Positions 42,146 through 51,815 of a DNA stretch of 64,000 nt are shown here, piece by piece (within the stretch, counting starts at the first letter, position 1; each line of letters opens with the position of its first letter). The notes under the pieces are model-generated. The model was not told where the DNA came from, made no database searches, and worked only from the letters and a program-made list of their open reading frames with translations. Origin of the DNA: Flavobacterium agricola (GTDB taxonomy: Bacteria > Bacteroidota > Bacteroidia > Flavobacteriales > Flavobacteriaceae); the NCBI RefSeq assembly GCF_025919725.1, contig NZ_CP081495.1:1364001-1428000 (forward strand), in the 5' to 3' direction. Both the position numbers and the translations under genes were made by a program.

Positions 42146-42766
42146 ATGAATTCAATACTATTACATCCTACGTATTTTCCATCTGTTGCACATTATGTAG
42201 CAATGGTTCAGGCACAACAGGTGCAATTTGAAGTAGATGATAACTTTCAGAAACAAACCAATCGCAATCGCATGTACATTTATAGTCCAAACGGAATACA
42301 AATGTTAAACATTCCTATTAAACACAGCGTTGGTAAGCATCAAAAGTTTAAAGATGTAAAAATTGAAAATGATTTTGATTGGCAAAAAAACCATTTTAAA
42401 TCGTTAGAAGCTGCCTACCGTACTTCACCTTTTTTTGAATATTTTGAAGACGATTTTAGACCGATTTTTGAAAAGAAAAAGAAATTCATGCTCGATTTAA
42501 ATTTCGAAATTTTCGATATCATAAACAACTGCTTAGGTGTTAGTTTTGACTTTACTAAAACCGAAGAATATTTTAAAGAAGCTCCTGCAAACGTACACGA
42601 TTATCGCTATTTAGTAAATGGTAAAAAAGATACTAATGTGTTTGAATCGTACACCCAAGTTTTTGATGACAAACACGGTTTTTTAAACAACTTAAGCATT
42701 ATAGATTTACTTTGTAATGAAGGACGCCATGCGTTAACCTATTTACAAAATCAAAAATTAAAATAA
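42146..42766 (+). CDS. WbqC-family protein
   Basis: A 206-residue cytosolic protein of the WbqC family. Visible hallmarks are the N-terminal HPTYFPSVAHYVAMVQA, FQKQTNRNRMYIYSPNGIQMLNIPIKH, HFKSLEAAYRTSPFFEYFED, and LSIIDLLCNEGRHALTYL near the end. WbqC is named for an O-antigen locus, and members may act in surface polysaccharide synthesis, but no reaction is proven. It follows lepB, as in other flavobacteria, with its own -7 box. Confidence 0.87.
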   Translation: MNSILLHPTYFPSVAHYVAMVQAQQVQFEVDDNFQKQTNRNRMYIYSPNGIQMLNIPIKHSVGKHQKFKDVKIENDFDWQKNHFKSLEAAYRTSPFFEYFEDDFRPIFEKKKKFMLDLNFEIFDIINNCLGVSFDFTKTEEYFKEAPANVHDYRYLVNGKKDTNVFESYTQVFDDKHGFLNNLSIIDLLCNEGRHALTYLQNQKLK

Positions 42767-42869
42767 AATTTTCATACTTAGCTTAAATTCTGTAAATTAA
42801 TAGAACATAATTTATTGGCTATTCCGTATCAAATAAATTAAATCCAATTACAAATTAAAAGCATAAAGT

Positions 42870-43634
42870 ATGAAAAGATTAGAAAACAAAGTTGCCATTA
42901 TTACTGGCGCAGCCATGGGTATGGGTCTAGAAACTGCTAAGTTATTTGCCGAAGAAGGAGCCAAAGTTGTAGTTGCTGATTTTAATGAAAAAGCAGGACA
43001 AGAAGCTGTTGATGCAATTGTAAAAAATGGCGGAACTGCCGCATTTTGCAAAGTAGATATTTCTGATGCAAAACAGGTGGAAAATATGGTAAAGTTTACG
43101 GTTGAAAAATATGGTAGATTAGATTGTGCAGTAAACAACGCAGCTTTAAAACCCGATAACAATAGCTTTGCTGAATTAGACGAAGATTATTGGGACAAAT
43201 TACAAGCGGTAGATTTAAAAGGTACTGCCTTATGCATGAAATATGAAATTCAGCAATTTTTGACTCAAAAAACTAAAGGAGCCATTGTAAACATTTCATC
43301 TATCAATGCGTTTAAACCAACCACCGGAAACCCAGCATACCAAGCCTTTAAACATGGCGTTGTTGGTTTAACCAAAGCTGCAGCGTTTGAATATGGTACG
43401 CAAGGTATTCGCATCAATTCAGTTGCTCCTGGAGCAATAAAAACACCAATGCTAACCGAATCTTTAAAAGGTTTGGGCTTAACAGAAGCCGATATCATTC
43501 CTTCTATGAGCTTAGTTGGACGTTTGGGTGAACCGCGTGAAGTTGCTTATGGATCGTTATTTTTATGTTCTGACGAAGCAAGTTATGTACACGGAACCGT
43601 TTTACACGTGGGCGGTGGTTTTGAATTATTATAA
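42870..43634 (+). CDS. Classical SDR-family oxidoreductase
   Basis: A 254-residue NAD(P)-dependent dehydrogenase of the classical SDR type. Cofactor loop TGAAMGMGLETA (11-22), VVADFN with the Asp that favours NAD over NADP, VNNAALK, the catalytic Ser in NISSINAF, and the AYQAFKHG triad with Tyr and Lys in YxxxK, then GIRINSVAPGAIKTPM. The C-terminus LHVGGGFELL is usual. The natural substrate cannot be told from sequence; glucose 1-dehydrogenase-like and hydroxysteroid-like enzymes look the same. Single-gene unit with a bidirectional terminator. Confidence 0.85.
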   Translation: MKRLENKVAIITGAAMGMGLETAKLFAEEGAKVVVADFNEKAGQEAVDAIVKNGGTAAFCKVDISDAKQVENMVKFTVEKYGRLDCAVNNAALKPDNNSFAELDEDYWDKLQAVDLKGTALCMKYEIQQFLTQKTKGAIVNISSINAFKPTTGNPAYQAFKHGVVGLTKAAAFEYGTQGIRINSVAPGAIKTPMLTESLKGLGLTEADIIPSMSLVGRLGEPREVAYGSLFLCSDEASYVHGTVLHVGGGFELL

Positions 43635-43650
43635 TAAAACAATCATAAAT

Positions 43651-43680
43651 AAAAAGAAGACCATTATTGGTCTTCTTTTT
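43651..43680. terminator. Bidirectional intrinsic terminator
   Basis: Stem AAAAAGAAGACCA / TGGTCTTCTTTTT with loop TTAT. It overlaps the last codons of the convergent exonuclease/phosphatase gene. Confidence 0.8.
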
Positions 43681-44714
43681 TTATTTTAAAACGAGCATAA
43701 ACAGGATAATGATCTGATTTTTTAAAATCATTAAATGTAGTGAACTCCTTTAGTTGTAAATTTTTGTCTGTTAAAATATAATCGATTCGGAAAGGAAATA
43801 ATCTGAAATCATACGATTTACCAAATCCTTTGCCTGCCTCAACAAACGCATCGTTTAAATCGCCACGAATGGTATGATATGCGTATGAAAATGCACTGTT
43901 ATTCATATCACCAGTAATAATAACCGGATGTAAAATGTTTTGCCGGTGGTTTAAAATATTTTCGGCTTGTTCTTGTTGTTCTAAAAAGGCCGTTTGAACT
44001 TTTTTAAAGATGCGCTTCGATTTATTTTCGTCCAACTTATCAACTTCCTCATTAATATCATTAGCAATTCCTAAAGATTCTAGATGCATGGTATAAATTC
44101 GAATTACCTGATCTTGAACTTTTATATCAGCATAAATGGTATTGTTAAAGGTATTTTTAAAATCTAAATTTCCTTTATTCACAATAGGATGTTTTGAAAA
44201 AATTGCCAAACCCGATTCTATATTTTTGCCTTTAGTAACCACGTGCCTGTATTTGTATTGTGGCAAAATATCTTTTTTTAAAGAAGTAAATTCTTGCAAA
44301 CAAACAACATCAGGGTTTACTTGCTGAATAAATGTTTTTATGGCCTGGCTTACCTCTTTATCCGGCATCCAATCGTACTTGTTAAACAAATGTACATTGT
44401 AGCTTAAAATAGAAATATCGCTTTGTTCTGGCAATTCATTTAAATCGCCAAACTTATAAAACAACTTAAAAAAAGGAAGACCAATAAGTAAAATAATAAA
44501 AGAAAGACAAACTTGTTTTTTAAGCTGAAAAGCCCAGTAAAAAAAAAAACAAAAAGTTAAGCAACAATAAAATAGGCAAACCTAAGGTTAAAACCGAAAG
44601 AATGGGAATTTTTTTAGGTGCAATATAAGGCAGCACAAATCCTACCAACATTATTAATGCAAGTAAGCTGTTTAATACAAATACTAGCTTATTAAATAGG
44701 GATAAATTTCGCAT
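43664..44714 (-). pseudogene. Endonuclease/exonuclease/phosphatase-family membrane protein, frameshifted
   Basis: The N-terminal part (start at 44714) has two membrane helices, and the C-terminal part is an EEP metal-dependent phosphoesterase domain: ISILSYNVHLFNKYDW, VVCLQEFTS with the metal-binding Glu, IRIYTMHLES, VIITGDMNNSAFS and FRIDYILTD with SDHYPV. The two parts are in different frames, broken in a tract of 11 A residues (plus strand, 44538-44548). With ten instead of eleven the reading is FFFYWAFQLKKQ and continues to FYKFGDL, giving 349 residues, normal for flavobacteria. The start overlaps the rhomboid stop (TAATG). A homopolymer length error or phase variation would explain it. 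Confidence 0.83.
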
Positions 44715-45577
44715 TATTCACCGGCCTTAAATAAATAATCTTTTTCTTCGGCAGTTAAGCTATCATAGCCCGAACTACTTATTTTATCTAATATTTCGTT
44801 GATGCGTTTCTGCTTATCAAGTTCAACCTTTTTGGCAGTACTTTCTGTTGTTTTATTGTTGTAATAAACCTTTTTAAACGGCGTATTTTTTGTATGTTTT
44901 TTACGTTTGTTTTGTTTGATAAAAAAATTAAAAAACAATTCCATTTTTTTAGATAAATCGATGCCTTGCGCTAAAAGCTTAGCATATAAAAAGCCAAAAA
45001 ATGCACCAGCAAAATGAGCTACATGCCCACCAAAGTTAGAAGATGGAATTTGAATTACAAAAAACAAAATTAAAAAAGCACCAATCATCCAAAGTTTTAT
45101 ACGCCCAATAAGTAACAATTTAACTTCTGCATGCGGATTGTAGGTTAACACGGTAAATAGTACAGCTAAAATTCCGGCCGAAGCACCAACTAAAACCGTA
45201 GGTTTACCAAATAAAACCGAAACCAAGCTATAAACCAGCCCAGAAAATATAACACCTAAAAAATAAACCGTTACAAATTGTTTGTCAGTAAATAAAGTAT
45301 AAAACAAACGAGCTGCAAAAAATAGCATGATTACATTGCTGAGTAAATGAAAAAAATCGGCATGTAAAAAGGCATAGGTTACATAGGTCCAAGGTTTGTA
45401 AAGGCTTTGCCAACCGTGGCTTGATAAACTAAACCAATCTATTAAAAATTGATATCCAGGTTTATAATAGGCGTTAAAAATTAAAAAAACAACAGCCAAA
45501 GCCACGTTCCAAATTATAATTTTTTGGTACGATTGCTCATGGTTGTAATATGTTTTTAAATCTTGAATAAAACGCAT
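44714..45577 (-). CDS. Rhomboid-family intramembrane serine protease (second of pair)
   Basis: A 287-residue membrane protease. After a short cytoplasmic start it has about six membrane helices with the rhomboid landmarks FLHADFFHLLSNVIMLFFAA (the H-x-x-x-N region), VGASAGILAVLF with the catalytic Ser, and FGGHVAHFAGAFFGFLYA with the catalytic His. A basic, Lys-rich tail of about 80 residues follows. I start at MRFIQDLK: the 18 codons upstream overlap the previous gene. It lies 1 bp after the first rhomboid and shares TAATG with the exonuclease/phosphatase gene. Confidence 0.88.
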   Translation of the reverse strand: MRFIQDLKTYYNHEQSYQKIIIWNVALAVVFLIFNAYYKPGYQFLIDWFSLSSHGWQSLYKPWTYVTYAFLHADFFHLLSNVIMLFFAARLFYTLFTDKQFVTVYFLGVIFSGLVYSLVSVLFGKPTVLVGASAGILAVLFTVLTYNPHAEVKLLLIGRIKLWMIGAFLILFFVIQIPSSNFGGHVAHFAGAFFGFLYAKLLAQGIDLSKKMELFFNFFIKQNKRKKHTKNTPFKKVYYNNKTTESTAKKVELDKQKRINEILDKISSSGYDSLTAEEKDYLFKAGE

Positions 45578-45578
45578 T

Positions 45579-46322
45579 TTATCTGTCCCAACGGTTTTGG
45601 TTAAATTGATTTTTTTTCCAGTACAAAACAATTAAAATACCAACCAATGCACCACCTACGTGAGCAAAATGCGCAATATTATCGCCCATAATAGAACGTC
45701 CGGTAACGCCAGAAAATAAATCAATTAATATTAAAATAGGCACAAATATTTTAGCTTTAATAGGAATGGGAATAAACATTAAAGCCAACTCTGCATTTGG
45801 AAATAAAAATGCAAACGCTGCCAACAACCCGTAAATGGCTCCTGATGCACCAACCATTGGAGTCCAATAGGCACGTATGAAAGATATATAATCTTCTTGA
45901 CCTAGAACTTGAAGCCATCTTGAATCAGCTTGTTCAGAAGCCAAGGAATTATATATTTCAGTTTGGTTAAACCCAGCTGAAACTAAAATATCTAGGGCAT
46001 CGTGAAACTGAAAATAATTAATTCCCATATGGAATAAAAGAGATCCTAAACCACAAGAAATGTAAAAAAACAAAAACTTTTTAGGCCCCCACATATATTC
46101 TAAAGTTGAACCAAAAGCATACAAAGCAAACATATTAAAAAATATGTGCCCTAAACTGGCGTGCATAAACATATAGGTTATAGGTTGCCAAAATTTAAAT
46201 AAAGGGTTTTCAAAATACCAAACTGCTAAATATTCGTTAGCAGCAGGTACAAACATACAGCCAATAAATAAAATAATATTAATGATTAAAAGTTGTTTAA
46301 CCGTTTCTGTCATTTGCATCAT
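45579..46322 (-). CDS. Rhomboid-family intramembrane serine protease (first of pair)
   Basis: A 247-residue membrane protease with about six helices and the motifs FMHASLGHIFFNMFALYAFG, GASGAIYGLLAAFAFLFP with the catalytic Ser in GASG, and NIAHFAHVGGALVGIL with the catalytic His. Between helices 2 and 3 it has a longer extracytoplasmic loop (about residues 105-145). The start overlaps the mutL stop by a few bases; MTETVKQ, three codons later, is an equally possible start. It heads the mutL-rhomboid-rhomboid-EEP unit in its second half. Substrates are unknown. Confidence 0.9.
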   Translation of the reverse strand: MMQMTETVKQLLIINIILFIGCMFVPAANEYLAVWYFENPLFKFWQPITYMFMHASLGHIFFNMFALYAFGSTLEYMWGPKKFLFFYISCGLGSLLFHMGINYFQFHDALDILVSAGFNQTEIYNSLASEQADSRWLQVLGQEDYISFIRAYWTPMVGASGAIYGLLAAFAFLFPNAELALMFIPIPIKAKIFVPILILIDLFSGVTGRSIMGDNIAHFAHVGGALVGILIVLYWKKNQFNQNRWDR

Positions 46323-48334
46323 ATAGAAAATCTTTTATCTAGTTCGTTAGAATCTATTGTTAATATTGTAGGTTGGTTAAATGGGCTTACATTGGGTTCT
46401 TTACACGCAAATAAAGCATTTACCAATCCTTCTTGTTCTTCGGTTGTTAAGGCCGTTCCGGATTTGGTACCTAAACTTTTAGCCATCGATTTTGCAATAC
46501 GATCGGCTTGACTAAAGCTATTTTCGCTCACAAAACCTTCCTGAAAATCTAAAAGTAAAAGTTCAATAATTTTAGAAACTTCGCTTTCTACCACGTTTAC
46601 CGGTATGCCGGTAATTAAAACATTATCTTTATTTATTTCATCAAAAAGAAAGCCAATATTTTCTAGCGCTGGCTTTAATTCATTTATTAAATGCATTTCC
46701 GGAATTGAATAATACAATTGCAACGGAAATAAAAGTTGTTGGCTTAGCGCTTTATGTACGGTAATGTTTTGCAAAAATTGCTCGTACAAAATACGCTGAT
46801 GCGCACGTTGTTGATGAATAACCAACAAGCCCGATTTAATGGTAGATAAAATATATTTTTTTTGAATTTGATACGTTAAGTTCGTTTTTTCTTGCACTTC
46901 GTTAGCGGCAAATAATTTTCCAGTAACCTCATCGCTTTCAAATTCTATAACTTGTTCTGTTTGTGCTTGCGATTCAATCGTTGTTACCGCATCGTTTAAA
47001 CCTACATATAAACTTTCCCAACTTGCATTGGCATCTTTTGTTTTGTAATTAGAAGGTTTTGATGTGGTGCTTGTTTTTTCTGACTGAATGGCTTTTTTAA
47101 TTTTTTTATCCGTAATATCAACCTCAGGTTCTAAATCAAACGGATTATAAACCGGCGTAACGGTTGAGCTACCCGGAAATAAAGGTTTGTATTTAGGTGT
47201 ATCATCAAAAGTAGAAAATGCATCTTCTTTAAACGGATTAAAATTCGGATCAACCTCAATAAGCGGTTTAATAGCTTGGCGTTTGGTAACATCAACCGGA
47301 ATATCCATCATCGGATCACGTTCAAAATCAATATTATTTGCTACCGAAAATAAACCTAAGCTGTGTTTTACTGCCGATCGTAAAATAGCAAACAACGATT
47401 GCTCGTCATCAAACTTTACTTCGGTTTTAGTTGGGTGAATATTAATATCGATTGATTCTGGCGGAACATCTAAAAATAAAAAATAGCTAGGTAAAGCGCC
47501 GTCTTTTAAAATACCATCGTAAGCCAACATAACCGCTTTATGCAAGTACGGATTGCGTATGTAACGATCGTTTATAAAAAAGAATTGCTCGTTTTTAGAT
47601 TTAATAGCAAATTCGGGCTTGGTAACAAAACCAACAATATTTACAATTTCTGTTTCTTCTGAAACCGGAACTAATTTTTGATTGATGCTTTTACCAAAAA
47701 TATTTACCACCCGTTGGCGTAAACTTGATATTGGCAACTTAAATATTTCGCTACCGTTGTGAATTAAGGTAAATTCGATATCCGGATGTGCCAAAGCAAT
47801 ACGAATAAATTCGTCCATAATATGTCTAAATTCAGACGTATCTGATTTTAAAAACTTACGGCGCGCCGGAATATTATAGAATAAATTTTTAACTAAAAAT
47901 GATGTTCCGTTTGGTAAAACGGCCGCATTTTGAGAAAGTACTTTACTACCTTCTAACGTAATATGCGTACCCAATTCATCAGCTGCTTGTTTGGTTTTTA
48001 GCTCAACATGTGCAATGGCGGCAATAGATGCTAACGCTTCGCCTCTAAAACCTTTTGTATTTAAGTTAAATAAATCGGTAGCAGCTTTTATTTTAGACGT
48101 TGCATGACGTTCAAAACACATTCGGGCATCGGTAACGCTCATGCCTTTACCGTTATCAACAACATGAATTAAAGTTTTACCTGCATCTTTAACTACTAAA
48201 GAAATGGTTGTAGCTTTTGCATCGACAGCGTTTTCTATAAGTTCTTTTACAACGGATGCAGGGCGCTGCACCACCTCGCCTGCTGCGATTTGGTTGGCCA
48301 CATGATCTGGTAAGAGTTGAATAATGCTTGTCAT
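46319..48334 (-). CDS. mutL: DNA mismatch repair protein MutL
   Basis: Couples MutS mismatch recognition to strand incision. The 671-residue protein has the GHKL ATPase: ELIENAVDAKAT, VVDNGKGM, HATSKI and NTKGFRGEALASIAAIA, then the NIHPTKTEVKF segment, a disordered linker (about 370-480) and a C-terminal dimerisation domain. In that domain the endonuclease motif DQHAxHE reads HQQRAHQRILYE (residues about 507-518) and the C-terminal CPHGRP reads SPFNQP (about 648). Both metal-binding motifs are degenerate. It is the first gene of the mutL-rhomboid operon. Confidence 0.95.
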   Translation of the reverse strand: MTSIIQLLPDHVANQIAAGEVVQRPASVVKELIENAVDAKATTISLVVKDAGKTLIHVVDNGKGMSVTDARMCFERHATSKIKAATDLFNLNTKGFRGEALASIAAIAHVELKTKQAADELGTHITLEGSKVLSQNAAVLPNGTSFLVKNLFYNIPARRKFLKSDTSEFRHIMDEFIRIALAHPDIEFTLIHNGSEIFKLPISSLRQRVVNIFGKSINQKLVPVSEETEIVNIVGFVTKPEFAIKSKNEQFFFINDRYIRNPYLHKAVMLAYDGILKDGALPSYFLFLDVPPESIDINIHPTKTEVKFDDEQSLFAILRSAVKHSLGLFSVANNIDFERDPMMDIPVDVTKRQAIKPLIEVDPNFNPFKEDAFSTFDDTPKYKPLFPGSSTVTPVYNPFDLEPEVDITDKKIKKAIQSEKTSTTSKPSNYKTKDANASWESLYVGLNDAVTTIESQAQTEQVIEFESDEVTGKLFAANEVQEKTNLTYQIQKKYILSTIKSGLLVIHQQRAHQRILYEQFLQNITVHKALSQQLLFPLQLYYSIPEMHLINELKPALENIGFLFDEINKDNVLITGIPVNVVESEVSKIIELLLLDFQEGFVSENSFSQADRIAKSMAKSLGTKSGTALTTEEQEGLVNALFACKEPNVSPFNQPTILTIDSNELDKRFSI

Positions 48335-48577
48335 TAAAAGGTTTTATTGGGTGTGATTGTAACTAAACCAACAAATTTAATGATTTTAGTTGATTTTTGG
48401 GCAAGATAAGTAAGAAAGGCAATTAAAAATACCTTAAAAAAGCTAAGAAAAATTTTAATCAAATTTTAATTCAATACCTTTTATTAAAAAAAATTAAAAA
48501 ACTAATTTAGTTGATTAAATACCAGGTAGTTTACCTAAACAAAAAAGAATTTAAGAATTAAATATAATTATCTAAAA

Positions 48578-50213
48578 ATGAGACATAAACTTACAATATC
48601 AATTATTGGTTTGTTATTTGGTACCGCATTATTTGCACAACAAAATTTACAAAAACCAAAGTTAGTTGTTGGCATTGTGGTAGACCAAATGCGTTGGGAT
48701 TACTTATATCGCTTTCAGGACCGTTACGGAAATGATGGTTTTGTTCGCTTATTAAACGACGGTTTTAGTAACGAAAATACATATACCAATTACATTCCGA
48801 CTTACACCGCAATTGGGCATAGCACCATTTATACCGGATCGGTACCAGCCATTCATGGCATTACCGGAAACGATTTTATTATTCAGGCTACCGGACAAGA
48901 AATGTATTGCACCCAAGATGATGCAGTAAATGGTGTGGGAACGACAAGTAAAGCAGGTAAAATGTCGCCAAAAAATTTACTAACCTCAACCGTTACCGAT
49001 CAATTAAAGTTGGCAACAAATTTTAGATCTAAAGTTTATGGTGTTTCATTAAAAGATCGTGGCGGAATTTTACCAGCAGGTCATTTTGCTAATGCAGCTT
49101 TTTGGTTTGATGGAGAATCAGGAAATTGGATTTCGAGCACGTTTTACATGAATGAGTTACCAAAATGGTTGGTTACGTTTAACCAAGCTAAACTAACCGA
49201 AAAATATTTAAACAAATGGGAAACTTTATACCCAGTAAATACGTACGTACAAAGCGAACCTAATACCGGTGATTACAAGGTAAATTACAAAGGTTTAAAA
49301 ACCAGTACATTTCCTTACAACTTAAAAAAAATTGCAAAAGATAATGGTTTAGGTGTAATTCGTTCTACTCCTTTCGGAAATACTTTAACTAAAGATTTGG
49401 CTATTGCCTTAATTGAAAACGAAGATTTAGGAAACAATCCAACCAAAGCAACCGATTTTTTAGCTGTTAGTTTTTCATCTACCGATTATATTGGGCATCA
49501 ATTTGGTACCAATTCAATAGAAATTGAAGATACATATTTACGCTTAGATAAAGACATTGCAGAATTATTAGCTTATTTAGATGCAAAAGTTGGTAAAAAT
49601 GAATATTTGGTGTTTTTAACAGCTGATCACGGCGGAGCACACAACCCAAAATATTTTCAGGATAAAAAAGGAAATGCAGGATATTTTCAAACTAATGAAA
49701 TAAAAAATCAGTTAAATACAATTTTAAACGAAAAATTTGGTTCTAAAAACATTGTACGTTCTTTAGCTAATTATCAGGTACATTTAAATTATCAAGAAAT
49801 TGAAAACCTAGAATTAGATACTGAAGATATAGAAAAACTAATTAAAACGTTTTTACTAAAACAAGATGGAATTGCATTTGTAGCCAGCATGCACGATATG
49901 GATGACGCAGTAATTCCTGCAGCAATTAAAGAACGAATGGTTAACGGATACAACCATAAACGCAGCGGCGTAATTACTTACATTTTAGAACCGCAATGGT
50001 ACGGTGGCAAACCAAACGGGCGGAACCACACACGGAACTTGGGCCCCGTATGATTCTCATATTCCGTTTGTATTAATGGGTTGGAATATTAAACCAGGTA
50101 AAAATTACAATCAGATTTATATGACAGATATTGCACCAACAATTGCTGCGCTGTTAAAAATAGAAGAACCAAACGGCAACATTGGTAAACCCGTTGTTGA
50201 AGTTTTTAATTAA
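48578..50213 (+). pseudogene. PafA-like alkaline phosphatase, frameshifted near C-terminus
   Basis: An exported phosphomonoesterase related to Elizabethkingia PafA. Signal peptide to about residue 20 (GTALFAQQ), then KPKLVVGIVVDQMRWD (Asp36), the nucleophile region IPTYTAIGHSTIYTGS with Thr77 as nucleophile, FSSTDYIGHQFG (Asp and His) and TADHGGAHN (Asp and His). One extra G near 50018 (CGGGCGG for CGGCGG) shifts the frame before the last zinc ligand, His in TTHGTW; removing it restores 545 residues to 50213. As sequenced the product ends at 50053 without that His. Confidence 0.87.
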
Positions 50214-50217
50214 AAAT

Positions 50218-50248
50218 AAAAGGCGAAAGTAAATTACTTTCGCCTTTT
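50218..50248. terminator. Bidirectional intrinsic terminator
   Basis: Stem AAAAGGCGAAAGTAA / TTACTTTCGCCTTTT between the phosphatase gene and convergent mqo. Confidence 0.85.
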
Positions 50249-50266
50249 GTTTTATATAATTAGTGC

Positions 50267-51751
50267 TTAAAAATCTAATTGTAATGCTTTAGATGTTTTT
50301 TCTAAAATTTCATTAGATAAAGCCTCGTGATCGCGTAGTTTTAATCCGTAAGACGGAATCATTTCTTTTAATTTATCTTGCGATTGTTGCTCCAATTCTG
50401 GGAAACAAGTTTTAATTAGTTTTAACATAATTGAAACCGTTGTTGATGCACCAGGAGAAGCTCCTAATAAACCTGCAATAGATCCGTCAGCGCTAGAAAC
50501 AACTTCAGTTCCAAATTGTAAAACACCTTTGCCGTTTTTATCTTTTTTAATTACCTGAACGCGTTGTCCAGCAATTTCAATTTTCCAATCTTTTCCGTTT
50601 GCATCCGGGAAATATTCTTTTAAAGCTTCTACTTTACCACTGTGTGATTTTAAAACTTCTTTAATTAAATATTTCGTTAAATCCATGTTATCTAATCCAA
50701 CCTGAATAATTGGACCGATGTTTTTAGCATTGATAGATTTAAACAAATCAGAATACGAACCGTTTTTTAAGAATTTGGTTGAGAAACCTGCAAATGGTCC
50801 GAACAATAATGCAGATTTACCATTAATAGTTCGCGTATCTAAATGCGGAACCGACATAGGAGGCGCACCTACAGATGCTTGCCCATAAACTTTTGCATGA
50901 TGTTTGGCAATAATTTCTGAATTGGTACAACGCAACCATTGTCCACCAACCGGGAATCCTCCAAAACCATCAATTTCTTTAATTTTAGATTTTTGAAGTA
51001 AATGTAAAGATCCTCCACCTGCTCCAACAAAAACAAATTTAGAAAGTACGTTTACTTTTTTATTTGGTGTTGCAATTGCAACTTGCCAATTGGTACCTAC
51101 GCGTGTTAAATCATCAACGCTTGCATTGTATGTAATGCTCACGTTTGGTAATGAAGTTAAGTAGTTTAATAATTCTTTAGTTAAAGCACCAAAATTAACA
51201 TCGGTTCCTAACTTCATAAAAGTTGCTGCAATAGCTTCTTTTTCGGTTGGTCTACCTTCAATAATTAAAGGAGCCCATTGTTTAATTTGTGCTGCATCTT
51301 TAGAGAATTCCATATCTTTAAACATATGAAACTGCTTTAAAGCTTCGAATCTTTTTTCTAAAAACGAAACGTTTTTATCTCCCCAAACAAAGCTCATGTG
51401 AGGTACGCTATTAATAAACGATTTAGGATCTTTAATAATTCCTTTGTTTACTAAATACGTCCAAAATTGTCTTGAATTACCAAACGATTCACAAATGTTA
51501 ATGGCTTTGGTAATATCAATAGTTCCGTCAGCTTTTTCGGGCGTGTAGTTTAATTCACAATACGCCGAATGCCCGGTACCTGCATTGTTCCAAGCAGCAG
51601 AACTTTCAACCGCTGGTTGATCTAAACGCTCAAAAATCTGAATTTTTAAATCAGGCTGTAACTCTTTAAGTAATACGCCTAAGGTAGCACTCATAATACC
51701 AGCTCCAACTAGTACAACATCTACCTCGTTAATATTTGATGTGCTTGTCAT
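50267..51751 (-). CDS. mqo: Malate:quinone oxidoreductase
   Basis: Membrane-associated FAD enzyme that oxidises malate to oxaloacetate and passes electrons to quinone. The 494-residue protein has the FAD loop VLVGAGIMSATLGVLL (13-28), ESSAAWNNAGTGHSAYCELNYTP, the family signature VFVGAGGGSLHLLQKS, GGFPVGGQWLRC, and SPGASTTVSIMLKLIKTCFP near the end. Length is right for Mqo. It substitutes for or complements NAD-linked malate dehydrogenase in the TCA cycle. ruvX lies 64 bp upstream on the same strand. Confidence 0.95.
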   Translation of the reverse strand: MTSTSNINEVDVVLVGAGIMSATLGVLLKELQPDLKIQIFERLDQPAVESSAAWNNAGTGHSAYCELNYTPEKADGTIDITKAINICESFGNSRQFWTYLVNKGIIKDPKSFINSVPHMSFVWGDKNVSFLEKRFEALKQFHMFKDMEFSKDAAQIKQWAPLIIEGRPTEKEAIAATFMKLGTDVNFGALTKELLNYLTSLPNVSITYNASVDDLTRVGTNWQVAIATPNKKVNVLSKFVFVGAGGGSLHLLQKSKIKEIDGFGGFPVGGQWLRCTNSEIIAKHHAKVYGQASVGAPPMSVPHLDTRTINGKSALLFGPFAGFSTKFLKNGSYSDLFKSINAKNIGPIIQVGLDNMDLTKYLIKEVLKSHSGKVEALKEYFPDANGKDWKIEIAGQRVQVIKKDKNGKGVLQFGTEVVSSADGSIAGLLGASPGASTTVSIMLKLIKTCFPELEQQSQDKLKEMIPSYGLKLRDHEALSNEILEKTSKALQLDF

Positions 51752-51815
51752 ATTATTTATAAATGCCAGTTATAAAACTTTGCATTAAGTATTTTATGTT
51801 ATTAATTGTGTTATT

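Noticed and set aside
42819..42831. CTATTCCGTATCA, also present at 52498-52510, as a possible shared regulatory site
   Set aside because: A 13-base match between two places in 64 kb is expected by chance, and the flanks differ.
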